Shown here: one piece after another, positions 8,965 through 16,888 of the stretch | Layout of the letters: each line of letters opens with the position of its first letter | Numbering within the stretch: position 1 is the first letter of the stretch | Source: Xanthomonas arboricola pv. guizotiae | Lineage (GTDB): Bacteria; Pseudomonadota; Gammaproteobacteria; Xanthomonadales; Xanthomonadaceae | Assembly: GCF_002940205.1 (NCBI RefSeq) | Contig: NZ_MDSK01000027.1 | Coordinates: forward strand, 1 to 64,000 | DNA: 64,000 bases | Direction of reading: 5' to 3' | Program-made: the position numbers and the translations under genes | The notes under the pieces: generated by a model | What the model saw: only the letters and a program-made list of their open reading frames with translations | What the model was told of the DNA's origin: nothing | The model's database searches: none

Positions 8965-11900
8965 TTGGTATCAAGCTGGATCCTGCTGCTGGTCTCCGTC
9001 GGCTATGCCGTGCTGCTGTTCGGCGTGGCCTGGTGGGGCGACCGGCGTCCGCTGTACCCGGAGCGGCCGTGGCTGCGGCCGGCGGTCTACAGCCTGGCGC
9101 TGGCGGTGTACTGCTCGTCGTGGACCTTCTACGGCGCGGTCGGCTCGGCGGTGCGCAATGGCATCGGCTATCTGCCGATCTACCTGGGCCCGCTGCTGTT
9201 GCTGCTGTTCGGCTGGCGCATCATCGAGCGGCTGGCGCTGATCGCACGCGCCGAAAACACCGTCTCCATCGCCGATTTCATCTCTTCGCGCTATGGTCGC
9301 TCGCGGCGGCTGGCGGCCTTGGTGGCGGTGATCGCGCTGGTCGGCATCGTTCCGTATCTGGCGCTGCAGTACAAGGCGGTGGCGATGAGCCTGGAGGTGC
9401 TGACCGGGCATAGCAGTGCCGGGCGCGGCATCCTTGCCGATCCGGCGTTGTACGTGGCGCTGTTGATGGCCTTGTTCGCGACCTTGTTCGGCACCCGCCA
9501 GGTCGATGCCACCGAACACCACCGCGGCATGATGCTGGCGATCGCGCTGGAGTCGGTGATCAAGCTGATCGCCATCGTCGCGGTGGGCCTGTTCGCCTGG
9601 GTGTGGCCGAGCGACCACCAGGTGCCCATCGCCGACTCGGCGCGCACCTTGTTCGAGCACACCCCGTCGGTGGGCTTCATTTCGCAGACCTTGCTGAGCT
9701 TCCTGGCGGTGATCTGCCTGCCGCGCCAGTTCCATGTGGCGGTGGTGGAATGCAGCGACGTCGGCGACATCCGTCGCGCGCGCTGGTTGTTCGGTGCGTA
9801 CCTGGTGATCATCTCGGCGATGGTGGTGCCGATCGCATCGGCCGGCGTGGCCTTGTTCGGCAAGGGCAGCACGGTGGTCGACGACGCGGTGGTGCTGGCG
9901 CTGCCGCTGAGCCAGGGCAACACCGTGCTGGCATTGGTGGCCTATGTGGGCGGGTTCTCGGCCGCCACCGGCATGGTGATCGTGGCCAGCATCGCGTTGG
10001 CCACCATGGTCAGCAACGACCTGGTGATGCCGGTGCTGCTGCGCCGCCGCGGCAGCGCCGATGCGCGCGCGGCGGTGGCCTCGCGGGTGTTGTGGATCCG
10101 CCGCGTCGCCATCCTGTTGCTGGCGCTGATCGCCTACGGCTACCACCGCAGCGTGGCCAACGACACCACCTTGGCGGCCTACGGCCTGATGGCCTTTGCG
10201 GCGGTGGCGCAGTTCGCCCCCGGCGTGATCGGCGGGTTGTACTGGCGCGGCGCCAGCCGCAAGGGCGTGGAGACCGGCATGGTGCTGGGCTTCATGACCT
10301 GGATCTACACGTTGTTGCTGCCGGCCGCCACGCGCGCGGGCTGGCTGCAGCCGGACTGGCTGGTGGACGGGCCGTTCGGCATCGCCTGGTTGCAGCCGCA
10401 GCAGCTGTTCGGCATGCGCGGCTGGGAACCGCTGGCGCATGGCACGTTCTGGTCGCTGCTGATCAATGTCGGCGCGATGATGCTGGTCTCCGCACGCTGG
10501 CGCCCCGGAGTGGACGAACGCCTGCGCGCCGCGCCGTTCCTGGACCCGTACGCACAGCGGCCGGCGGTGGCCGGCGACTGGCCCGGGCATGTGCGCGTGG
10601 CCGACCTGCAGGCCCTGGCCGAGCGCGTGGTGGGCGAGCGGCATGCGCACCGCGCCTTCGTCGACCAGGCGGCGCTGCTGGAGCGCGAGCTGCAACCCAC
10701 CGTGGTGGCCGATCGCGCCTGGGTGCAGTTCACCGAACGCCTGCTGGCCGCCTCGATCGGCGCGGCCTCCGCACGCCTGGTGCTGACCAGCCTGTTGCGC
10801 GGCTCGGGCATGGACCTGGGCGAGGTGGTGGCGGTGCTGGACGAGGCCGGCCAGGAGCTGCGCTTCAATCGCGAGATCCTGTCCACCACGCTGGAAAACA
10901 TCAGCGCCGCGGTCAGCGTGGTCGACCCGGAGATGCGCCTGACCGCGTGGAATCGCCGCTATCAGCAACTGTTCGGCTACCCGGACGGCATGCTGTATGT
11001 CGGCCGCCCGGTGGCCGATCTGATCCGCTACAACGCCGAGCGCGGCGAGCTGGGCGAGGGCGATATCGAGGATCAGATCGATCGCCGCATCCGCCACATG
11101 CGCGCCGGCTCGCCGCATGTGTTCGAGCGCACCCGCAGCGACGGCAAGGTGATCGAGATGCGCGGCCAGGCGCTGCCCGGCGGCGGTTATGTCACCAGCT
11201 ACAACGACATCACCGACTACAAGCGTGCCGAACGCGCGCTGCTGGACGCCAACGAGAACCTGGAGCAGCGCGTGGCCGACCGCTCGCGCGAGGCCGAGCT
11301 GGCGCAGCAATCCAAGACGCGCTTTCTGGCCGCGATCAGCCACGACGTGTTGCAGCCGCTCAATGCCGCGCGGCTGTTCGCCTCGGCCCTGCGCGAGAGC
11401 CACCAGAACAACGAGGAACAACGCCATCTGGCCGAGCGCGTGGATGCCTCGCTGCGTGCGGCCGAGGAGTTGCTCGATGGCCTGCTCGACGTCTCGCGGC
11501 TGGATGCCGGCGGCCTGCGGCCCACGGTCGAGGATTTCGATGCCAGCGCGCTGATGCACGAACTGGCCGCGCAATACGCGCCGGTGGCTTCCAGCCGCGG
11601 CCTGCAGCTGCAGGTGCACTGTCGCCCGTTGTGGGTGCGCAGCGACCGCCGCCTGCTGCGCCGGGTGATGCAGAACTTCCTCGCCAATGCGCTGCGCTAC
11701 ACGCGCCAGGGCCGCATCGTGCTGGGCATGCGCGGCCGCGGCGAACAGGTGGAGCTGCAGGTGTGGGACACCGGCCCGGGCATTCCCGAGCACCACATGC
11801 GGCAGATCTTCGAAGAATTCCGCCGCTACCAGCAGCCGTTCGACTGGGGCGAGCAGGGCCTGGGGCTGGGCCTGTCGATCTGCCAGCGCATCTCGCGCCT

Positions 11901-12414
11901 GCTCGACCACGACCTGAGCGCGCGCAGCCAGGTCGGCCGCGGCAGCATGTTCTCGATCCTGCTGCCGCGCGTGGCGGCAGTCCCGCTGCCGCCGGCGTTG
12001 CCGGTGGCCGTTGCGCGCGCGCTGCCCAGCGGCGATTCGCTGGCGGGCCTGCGCGTGCTGTGCGTGGACAACGACCGCGAAATCCTCGACGGCATGCGCG
12101 CGCTGCTCGGACGCTGGCAGGTGGAGGTGATCACCGCCAGCACGGTGGATCAGGCGCTGGAGCGCGCGCGCGAACAACCGGACCTGATGCTGGTGGATTA
12201 CCACCTGCACGACCGGCTCGATGGCCTGGACACCCTGGATGCGCTGCAGGCCGTCGCCACCGCACCGATTGCCGGCGCCCTGCTCACCGCCGACGGCCGC
12301 GACGAACTCAAGCAACTCGCGCGTGCGCGTGGCTATCGCCTGCTGACCAAGCCGGTGAAGCCGGCCTCGCTGCGTGCGTTCCTGAGTGCGCATCATGATG
12401 CGAAGACGCGCTGA
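8965..12414 (+). CDS. Sodium:solute symporter-linked hybrid sensor kinase (CrbS/MxtR-like)
   Basis: 1149 residues from a TTG at 8965 preceded by AGGA at 8954-8957. Residues 1-500 form an SSS-type transporter domain with about 13 membrane segments. A PAS domain follows (NISAAVSVVDPEMRLTAWNRRYQQ, about residues 645-760), then a HisKA domain with the phospho-acceptor His793 in AISHDVLQPLN, an HATPase domain (NFLANALRYTR; GLGLGLSICQR), and a C-terminal receiver with likely phospho-acceptor Asp1078 (LMLVDYHLHD). This order is that of the CrbS/MxtR kinases which, with a LuxR-type partner, control acetyl-CoA synthetase in Pseudomonas and Vibrio. A matching response regulator sits 12 kb away beside acs. 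Whether the SSS domain senses or carries a ligand cannot be read from the sequence. Confidence 0.88.
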   Translation: MVSSWILLLVSVGYAVLLFGVAWWGDRRPLYPERPWLRPAVYSLALAVYCSSWTFYGAVGSAVRNGIGYLPIYLGPLLLLLFGWRIIERLALIARAENTVSIADFISSRYGRSRRLAALVAVIALVGIVPYLALQYKAVAMSLEVLTGHSSAGRGILADPALYVALLMALFATLFGTRQVDATEHHRGMMLAIALESVIKLIAIVAVGLFAWVWPSDHQVPIADSARTLFEHTPSVGFISQTLLSFLAVICLPRQFHVAVVECSDVGDIRRARWLFGAYLVIISAMVVPIASAGVALFGKGSTVVDDAVVLALPLSQGNTVLALVAYVGGFSAATGMVIVASIALATMVSNDLVMPVLLRRRGSADARAAVASRVLWIRRVAILLLALIAYGYHRSVANDTTLAAYGLMAFAAVAQFAPGVIGGLYWRGASRKGVETGMVLGFMTWIYTLLLPAATRAGWLQPDWLVDGPFGIAWLQPQQLFGMRGWEPLAHGTFWSLLINVGAMMLVSARWRPGVDERLRAAPFLDPYAQRPAVAGDWPGHVRVADLQALAERVVGERHAHRAFVDQAALLERELQPTVVADRAWVQFTERLLAASIGAASARLVLTSLLRGSGMDLGEVVAVLDEAGQELRFNREILSTTLENISAAVSVVDPEMRLTAWNRRYQQLFGYPDGMLYVGRPVADLIRYNAERGELGEGDIEDQIDRRIRHMRAGSPHVFERTRSDGKVIEMRGQALPGGGYVTSYNDITDYKRAERALLDANENLEQRVADRSREAELAQQSKTRFLAAISHDVLQPLNAARLFASALRESHQNNEEQRHLAERVDASLRAAEELLDGLLDVSRLDAGGLRPTVEDFDASALMHELAAQYAPVASSRGLQLQVHCRPLWVRSDRRLLRRVMQNFLANALRYTRQGRIVLGMRGRGEQVELQVWDTGPGIPEHHMRQIFEEFRRYQQPFDWGEQGLGLGLSICQRISRLLDHDLSARSQVGRGSMFSILLPRVAAVPLPPALPVAVARALPSGDSLAGLRVLCVDNDREILDGMRALLGRWQVEVITASTVDQALERAREQPDLMLVDYHLHDRLDGLDTLDALQAVATAPIAGALLTADGRDELKQLARARGYRLLTKPVKPASLRAFLSAHHDAKTR

Positions 12415-12430
12415 CGGGTGCGACTGCAGC

Positions 12431-12500
12431 GTAGGAGCGTGCCTGCGCGCGATTGGGCATTACCGATAACGCTCCATCGCGCCCGGGTGCGCTCCTACGA
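12431..12500. repeat. REP-like inverted repeat pair between convergent genes
   Basis: GTAGGAGCGTGCCTGCGCGCGA at 12431 is paired with TCGCGCCCGGGTGCGCTCCTAC ending at 12498. The hairpin lies between the sensor kinase gene and the convergent mntP and may serve as terminator or mRNA end stabiliser for both. Confidence 0.75.
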
Positions 12501-12509
12501 TGATGGCGC

Positions 12510-13094
12510 TTACGCGGCGCCGCTGAGGTGTTCGTACAGGATGACGCTGCCGACGATCACCAGGATCGCACCGCCGAGGATCTCGGCGCGCTTGCCGATC
12601 AGGTTGCCGAGCACGCGGCCCAGCATGACCCCTGCGGTGACCATGCTGAAGGTGCACAGCCCGACCACCACCGCCACCACGCCGATATGCACGTCCAGAA
12701 ACGCCAGGCTCACGCCGACCGCCATCGCATCGATGCTGGTGGCAAAACCGGTGGTGGCCAGGGCCAGCAAGCCGTGCCGTTTCGGCGTCTCGGACGTTGC
12801 TTCTTCAGCATCGTCCGCATCGTTGCGCAGCCCGGCCACGATCATGTGGGTGCCCAGTGCACCGAGCAGCACGAAGGCGATCCAGTGGTCGTAGTCGGAC
12901 ACATAGCCGGAGGCGGCGCGCCCCAGCAGCCAGCCGATCACCGGGGTGATCGCCTCGATGCAGCCGAAGATCAAGCCGGCGCGTAGCGCATCGCGCCACT
13001 GCGGCTTGCGCATCGCCGCGCCCTTGCCGATCGCCGCGGCAAACGCGTCGGTCGACATTGCGAAACCGATCAACACAATGGAAAAGGGGGACAT
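12510..13094 (-). CDS. mntP: Manganese efflux pump MntP
   Basis: 194 residues from the ATG at 13094 ([25 protein letters not shown]). The protein shows the duplicated three-helix MntP repeat: the first motif [15 protein letters not shown] near residue 11 and the second [18 protein letters not shown] near residue 115, each with the conserved Asp pair, joined by an acidic cytoplasmic loop ([12 protein letters not shown]). It exports Mn2+ across the inner membrane. The 5' leader contains a yybP-ykoY type motif, so expression should rise with Mn2+. An open frame continues upstream to 13265, but that part is the riboswitch, not protein. Confidence 0.92.
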   Translation of the reverse strand: MSPFSIVLIGFAMSTDAFAAAIGKGAAMRKPQWRDALRAGLIFGCIEAITPVIGWLLGRAASGYVSDYDHWIAFVLLGALGTHMIVAGLRNDADDAEEATSETPKRHGLLALATTGFATSIDAMAVGVSLAFLDVHIGVVAVVVGLCTFSMVTAGVMLGRVLGNLIGKRAEILGGAILVIVGSVILYEHLSGAA

Positions 13095-13159
13095 CGACAG
13101 TCTCGGGTTGTGCGCGATCGCAACGGCATGCGCCCGCGCCAACCGTTGCTGTGCACGCA

Positions 13160-13275
13160 TGCCGCTGGTCTCGCCAAACCGGAACTGGTTGCCTGCACCA
13201 CGGCGCAACGGCCGAGTATGTTGATGCAGGCGCTTCCGACGATGCGAAAGCAGGCTACTCCCCAAGGGGGCGCGC
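13160..13275 (-). promoter_or_regulatory. yybP-ykoY manganese riboswitch in the mntP leader
   Basis: Read on the minus strand the leader contains TTGGGGAGTAGCCTGC (13250-13265 region), then, after a variable stem, GCATCAACATACTCGGCC (13210-13227), and finally GGCGAGACC (13168-13176). The first two blocks are the conserved internal loops of the yybP-ykoY aptamer that form the Mn2+ site, and the third matches the closing strand seen in enterobacterial mntP leaders. It ends about 65 bases before the mntP start. Exact boundaries are approximate. Confidence 0.85.
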
Positions 13276-13871
13276 AGTGTAGCAACGCATGGCCGCGTTC
13301 GGTGCGTCTGCAGCGCACGCGAAGGTCGGTCTGATCTTTATAGCCGTGGCTATTGCAAACAGGGGGGTGACGCGGTTTTTGCCTTGTTTTCAGGCGTCAA
13401 AGCCAGCAAGGCATGTCCACGCAACGGAGCGATGCGGCGCCCGATAGCCTTGGCTATCGCGACCAACGGTCCTCATGGCGGTGAAGCAGGTAGCGAAAAA
13501 ACGCGGGGAAAGCCGCTGATGTGGGATGTGCTGCAAGCAGTGCGCAATGGACACGTCATGCTTGGATGCGCGCGCATGAGCCAGTGCCTGCTGCGTGCTG
13601 TCTTTCAGGACGTCGTGCAGGAGTGCCGCGATCGGCAACGATGCCGCGATCTCCATGGCCTCTCGATTTGCACGGCTTGCGCTGCCGCAGGGATGCCGGC
13701 GAAGCGGTTGGGGTGGAGTGCGATGGCCAGGCTGTCATCGCAGTACTGCGGAAACAGCGCGCAGCGTTCAATGCACAGGGTCGGCCGCGCCGCAGGTGGG
13801 CCGCAGAAGTCTGGCTTTGGAAGCGCGCGACAGAACACCAGCGCCGACGCAGACTCCCGGCGCGGGCCGCG
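13276..13871. other. Intergenic region with two small hairpins
   Basis: About 600 bases between the mntP leader and the stop of the IclR gene. It holds the mntP promoter at its left end. Two related 14-16 base palindromes occur, ATAGCCGTGGCTAT at 13341-13354 and GATAGCCTTGGCTATC at 13442-13457, about 100 bases apart. An 88-codon open frame on the minus strand (13390-13656) begins MEIAASLPIAALLHDVL, but I see no family and the ribosome site is poorly spaced. A second minus-strand frame at about 13605-13838 overlaps it. Either could be a gene remnant; neither is supported as a gene. Confidence 0.4.
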
Positions 13872-14621
13872 CTACATCAACGCGGCGGAGATCTCCGCCG
13901 TTGCCGCACACAGGGCCTGCAACGCCGCGTGCGGGCCGACCAGCTCCGGGCGGCGCGCGATGAACGGCACGGTGAGCGTGTAGGTGGCACTGCCGCGTTG
14001 CAGGATCGGTGCGGTCAGGTCGACCACGCCTACCACTGCCTCGCTGGGCTGCATGGCGTAGCCATCGTTGCGCGCCTGCGCGGCCGCAGCCAGGAACTGC
14101 GCGCGCTCGAACGGCACCTCGCTGGCGTCGAGCAGGTCCAGCCAGCGCGCCTGCACCTCCGGCTGCTGGAACGCGAACAGCACCAGTCCGGAGCTGGAAT
14201 GGGTCAGCGGGCGGCGATGGCCCGGGCGCACCACCAGGCCGAGGTCGCTGGGCACGTCCATCTGCGCGATCACCACGATCTGGTCGCCGGACGGCGCCAC
14301 CAGGTGGCAGGGCTGATAGATCGCATCGGCCAGCCGCCGCATCACCGGCAGCGCGGCTTCGCTGATGCTCTGCACCTGCGGCTGCTGCATGCCGAGCATG
14401 AACAGCCGATTGGTCAGCACATAGTCGCCTTCGCCGTCGCGGGTGAGGTAGCCGCGCTCCTCCAGCACCTGCAGCATGCGGAAGATCTCCCCGCGCGAGC
14501 GCCCGATGCCCTGCGAGATCGCGCCCATGCTCATCGGCTGCGCCTGGCGGGCGAGCAGCTCGAGGATGTCCAGACCCTTGTCCAGGGCGGGGGCGCGGTA
14601 CTTGGCGGGTTCGGTGCTCAT
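13872..14621 (-). CDS. IclR-family transcriptional regulator of L-fucose catabolism
   Basis: 249 residues from the ATG at 14621. An N-terminal winged-helix HTH (about residues 11-70, LDKGLDILELLARQ..MSMGAISQGIGRSRGEIFRMLQVLEERGYL) is followed by the IclR effector-binding domain (QSISEAALPVMRRLADAIYQ to the C-terminus, including RRPLTHSSSGLVLFAF). It is divergent from the fucose permease and mutarotase genes, with a perfect 12-bp inverted repeat in the shared promoter region. It most likely represses the fucose genes in the absence of L-fucose or a pathway intermediate; the effector is inferred. Confidence 0.87.
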   Translation of the reverse strand: MSTEPAKYRAPALDKGLDILELLARQAQPMSMGAISQGIGRSRGEIFRMLQVLEERGYLTRDGEGDYVLTNRLFMLGMQQPQVQSISEAALPVMRRLADAIYQPCHLVAPSGDQIVVIAQMDVPSDLGLVVRPGHRRPLTHSSSGLVLFAFQQPEVQARWLDLLDASEVPFERAQFLAAAAQARNDGYAMQPSEAVVGVVDLTAPILQRGSATYTLTVPFIARRPELVGPHAALQALCAATAEISAALM

Positions 14622-14698
14622 CCGTTTGCGGCTCCAGGCAAGGCTGCGGCGCGCCAGGGTACAGGCATCGCGGGCTGCGGTGAGATGTGGCGCTTGCG

Positions 14699-14729
14699 TG
14701 CAAATATAAACAAAGTTTTTATATTTGCA
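14699..14729. promoter_or_regulatory. Palindromic operator between iclR-type gene and fucose permease
   Basis: Perfect 12-bp inverted repeat, arms TGCAAATATAAA and TTTATATTTGCA, with a 7-base spacer. It is strikingly AT-rich in a 65 percent GC setting and sits 78 bases upstream of the IclR start and 72 bases upstream of the permease start. Position and symmetry fit the operator of the divergently encoded IclR regulator. Confidence 0.75.
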
Positions 14730-14801
14730 TGGCGCTGGCGTGCGCAGTACGCTCGCCGCACAGCAACGCAAGCGCCACAGCCTTGGGAGGGGATCGGTCG
14801 C

Positions 14802-16106
14802 ATGCATCACAGTGACATTGCCGCGTCACCGCGCGGCAACCTGGCGCGTACCGCCATGGTGCCCCTGGTGTTGATCGTCAGCCTGTTCTTTTTATGGGGC
14901 ATGGCCAACAACCTCAACGACATCCTGATCAAGCAGTTCAAGAAGGCCTTCGAGCTGACCGACCTGCAGGCAGGGCTGGTCCAGAGCGCGTTCTACCTGG
15001 GCTATTTCGTGTTCGCGATGCCGGCGGCGATGTTCATGCGCCGCTACAGCTACAAGGCGGCCGTGGTGTTGGGCTTGCTGCTGTATGCGTGCGGCGCGTT
15101 CCTGTTCTATCCGGCCGCGCAGGTGCATACCTACTGGCTGTTCCTGCTGGCCTTGTTCGTGATCGCCAGCGGCCTGGCGTTCCTGGAAACCACCGCCAAT
15201 CCGCTGGTGACCGTGCTCGGCCCGGCCGACGGTGCGGCGCGGCGCTTGAACCTGGCCCAGGCATTCAACCCCTTGGGCTCGATCACCGGCGTGCTGGTCG
15301 GCCAGCATTTCATCTTCTCCGGCGTGGAACACACCCCGGCGGAACTGGCGGCAATGGCGCCGGCGGCGCGCGAGGCGTTCTTTGCCGCCGAATCGGCTGC
15401 CGTGCAGACGCCGTACCTGGTGATCGGCGTGGTGGTGGTGCTGTGGGCGATCCTGATCGCGCTGGTGCGCTTTCCCACCGGCGCTGCCGGTGTTGGCGAG
15501 GCCGCGCCCAGGCGCGCACGCTTCGGCGAGTTGCTGCGCAACCGGCTGTTCGTGTTGTCGGTGGTGGCGCAGTTCTTCTACGTGGGCGCGCAGGTGGGCA
15601 TCTGGAGCTATCTGATCCGTTACCTGCAGGACGCGGTGCCGGGCACGCCGGAAAAAACCGCGGCCACCTATCTGACCATCTCGCTGGTGCTGTTCATGGC
15701 CGGCCGTTTCATCGGCACCGCGCTGTTGCGCTATCTGGCGCCTGCGAAGCTGCTGGCCAGTTTTGCCACGATCAATCTGGCGCTGTGTGCGGTGGCGATC
15801 GCCTTCCCCGGCTGGACCGGCCTGTACGCGCTGGTGGCCGCCAGCGTGTTCATGTCGGTGATGTTCCCGACCATCTTCGCGCTGGGCCTGGATGGCATGC
15901 ACGACGATGCGCGCAAGCTGGGCTCGTCGTTGCTGGTGATGTCCATCATCGGTGGTGCGCTGCTGACGGCGGTGATGGGCGCGGTGTCGGACATGGCCGG
16001 TATCCACTGGGCGATGGTGGTGCCGGGCGGGTGCTTTGCGGTGATCCTGCTGTTCGCGTTGCGTGCGCGCCGCGCTGCGCCGGCGGTTGCAGGAGCGGGC
16101 GCATGA
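14802..16106 (+). CDS. fucP: L-fucose permease (FucP-like MFS transporter)
   Basis: 434 residues from the ATG at 14802, preceded by GGGAGGGG. It has 12 predicted membrane helices and the FucP family signatures FFLWGMANNLNDILIKQFK near the N-terminus, FLETTANPLVTVLG and NLAQAFNPLGSI. FucP members import L-fucose with protons. The start of the mutarotase gene overlaps its stop codon (ATGA), so the two are translationally coupled. Together with the downstream cluster on the other strand it supplies substrate for non-phosphorylative fucose oxidation. Confidence 0.9.
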   Translation: MHHSDIAASPRGNLARTAMVPLVLIVSLFFLWGMANNLNDILIKQFKKAFELTDLQAGLVQSAFYLGYFVFAMPAAMFMRRYSYKAAVVLGLLLYACGAFLFYPAAQVHTYWLFLLALFVIASGLAFLETTANPLVTVLGPADGAARRLNLAQAFNPLGSITGVLVGQHFIFSGVEHTPAELAAMAPAAREAFFAAESAAVQTPYLVIGVVVVLWAILIALVRFPTGAAGVGEAAPRRARFGELLRNRLFVLSVVAQFFYVGAQVGIWSYLIRYLQDAVPGTPEKTAATYLTISLVLFMAGRFIGTALLRYLAPAKLLASFATINLALCAVAIAFPGWTGLYALVAASVFMSVMFPTIFALGLDGMHDDARKLGSSLLVMSIIGGALLTAVMGAVSDMAGIHWAMVVPGGCFAVILLFALRARRAAPAVAGAGA

Positions 16107-16468
16107 GCAAGCGGTGTCTGTGCTACGTGCTGGATCTGCACGACGACCCGCAGTTGATCGCCGAGTACGAGCGTTGGCATCGGCCAAGCGAGGTCTGGCC
16201 GGAAGTGGTGGCCTCGCTGCAGCAGGCCGGCATCCAGGAGCTGGAGATCTTTCGCAGCGGCGACCGCCTGGTGATGCTGATGGAGGTCGGCGACGACTAC
16301 GATCCGGCGGCCAAGACCGCGCGGGATGCGGCCGATCCGCGTATCCAGGCCTGGGAAGAGCTGATGTGGCGCTTCCAAAAGCCGTTGCCTGGCAGTGCGC
16401 CGGGAGAGAAGTGGCGCGAGGCCGGGCGGATTTTTGCGTTGAGCGAGGCGATCCAAGCGCAGCGCTGA
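16103..16468 (+). CDS. L-fucose/L-rhamnose mutarotase family protein
   Basis: 121 residues, the size of the dimeric L-rhamnose mutarotase fold (DUF718). Family motifs: RCLCYVLDLHDDPQLIAEYERWHRPSEVWPEV at the N-terminus, IQELEIFRSGDRLVMLMEV in the middle, and PRIQAWEELMWRFQKPLP. It interconverts alpha and beta anomers of the sugar, speeding the fucose dehydrogenase step. Overlaps the fucP stop codon by four bases. In the fucose setting L-fucose is the likely substrate. Confidence 0.85.
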   Translation: MSKRCLCYVLDLHDDPQLIAEYERWHRPSEVWPEVVASLQQAGIQELEIFRSGDRLVMLMEVGDDYDPAAKTARDAADPRIQAWEELMWRFQKPLPGSAPGEKWREAGRIFALSEAIQAQR

Positions 16469-16474
16469 GCGGGG

Positions 16475-16880
16475 GCCCTCATCCGCCCTGCGGGCACCTT
16501 CTCCCGCAGGCGGGAGAAGGGCGCGATCAGCGCTGGTGGTGGAGGGGCCAATTCGGCTGCGGGATGCATGCGGTGCGGTGTCCTGCACATCCTGCCTGGT
16601 TGCCGCGATGCGATGCATCGCCTGGCCAGCGTCCCGTCCTTCCCGAGCGGCTCGTGAGCGATCACGTCACCGTCCCGCCAGCAGGGTTGCTTGCTTCTCC
16701 CGCAAGCGGGAGGCAGCAGTGTTGCTCCCTTCTCCCGCAAGCGGGAGGCAGCAGAGTTGCTCCCTTCTCCCGCAAGCGGGAGGCAGCAGGGTTGCTCCCT
16801 TCTCCCACAAGCGGGAGCCAGCATAGGTGCTTCCTTCTCCCGCAAGCGGGAGAAGGTGCCCGAAGGGCGGATGAGGGGAG
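16475..16880. repeat. Composite repeat: inverted dispersed elements enclosing 35-bp tandem units
   Basis: A forward copy of the dispersed element (16477-16521) and a reverse copy (16834-16879) bracket about 310 bases. Inside, the palindrome CTCCCGCAAGCGGGAG recurs at an exact 35-base period (units beginning near 16696, 16731, 16766, 16801 and 16836), joined by GCAGCAGxGTTGCTCCCTT. The fourth unit has one change in the loop (CCCACAAGCGGG). The block lies between the convergent mutarotase and fuconate dehydratase genes. Confidence 0.85.
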
Positions 16881-16888
16881 GGGTGGCC

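Noticed and set aside
8971-12396. A very long open frame antisense to the sensor kinase
   Set aside because: Residues are dominated by His, Gln, Arg and Ala as expected for the complement of GC-rich coding DNA; the sense frame has full domain structure.
13095-13265. N-terminal extension of MntP upstream of the ATG at 13094
   Set aside because: The extra residues have no membrane or family character and the DNA is explained by the riboswitch aptamer.
16681-16880. Possible CRISPR-like array because of regular 35-base spacing
   Set aside because: The whole unit, including the would-be spacers, is repeated almost unchanged, and no cas genes are present; it is a simple tandem repeat.
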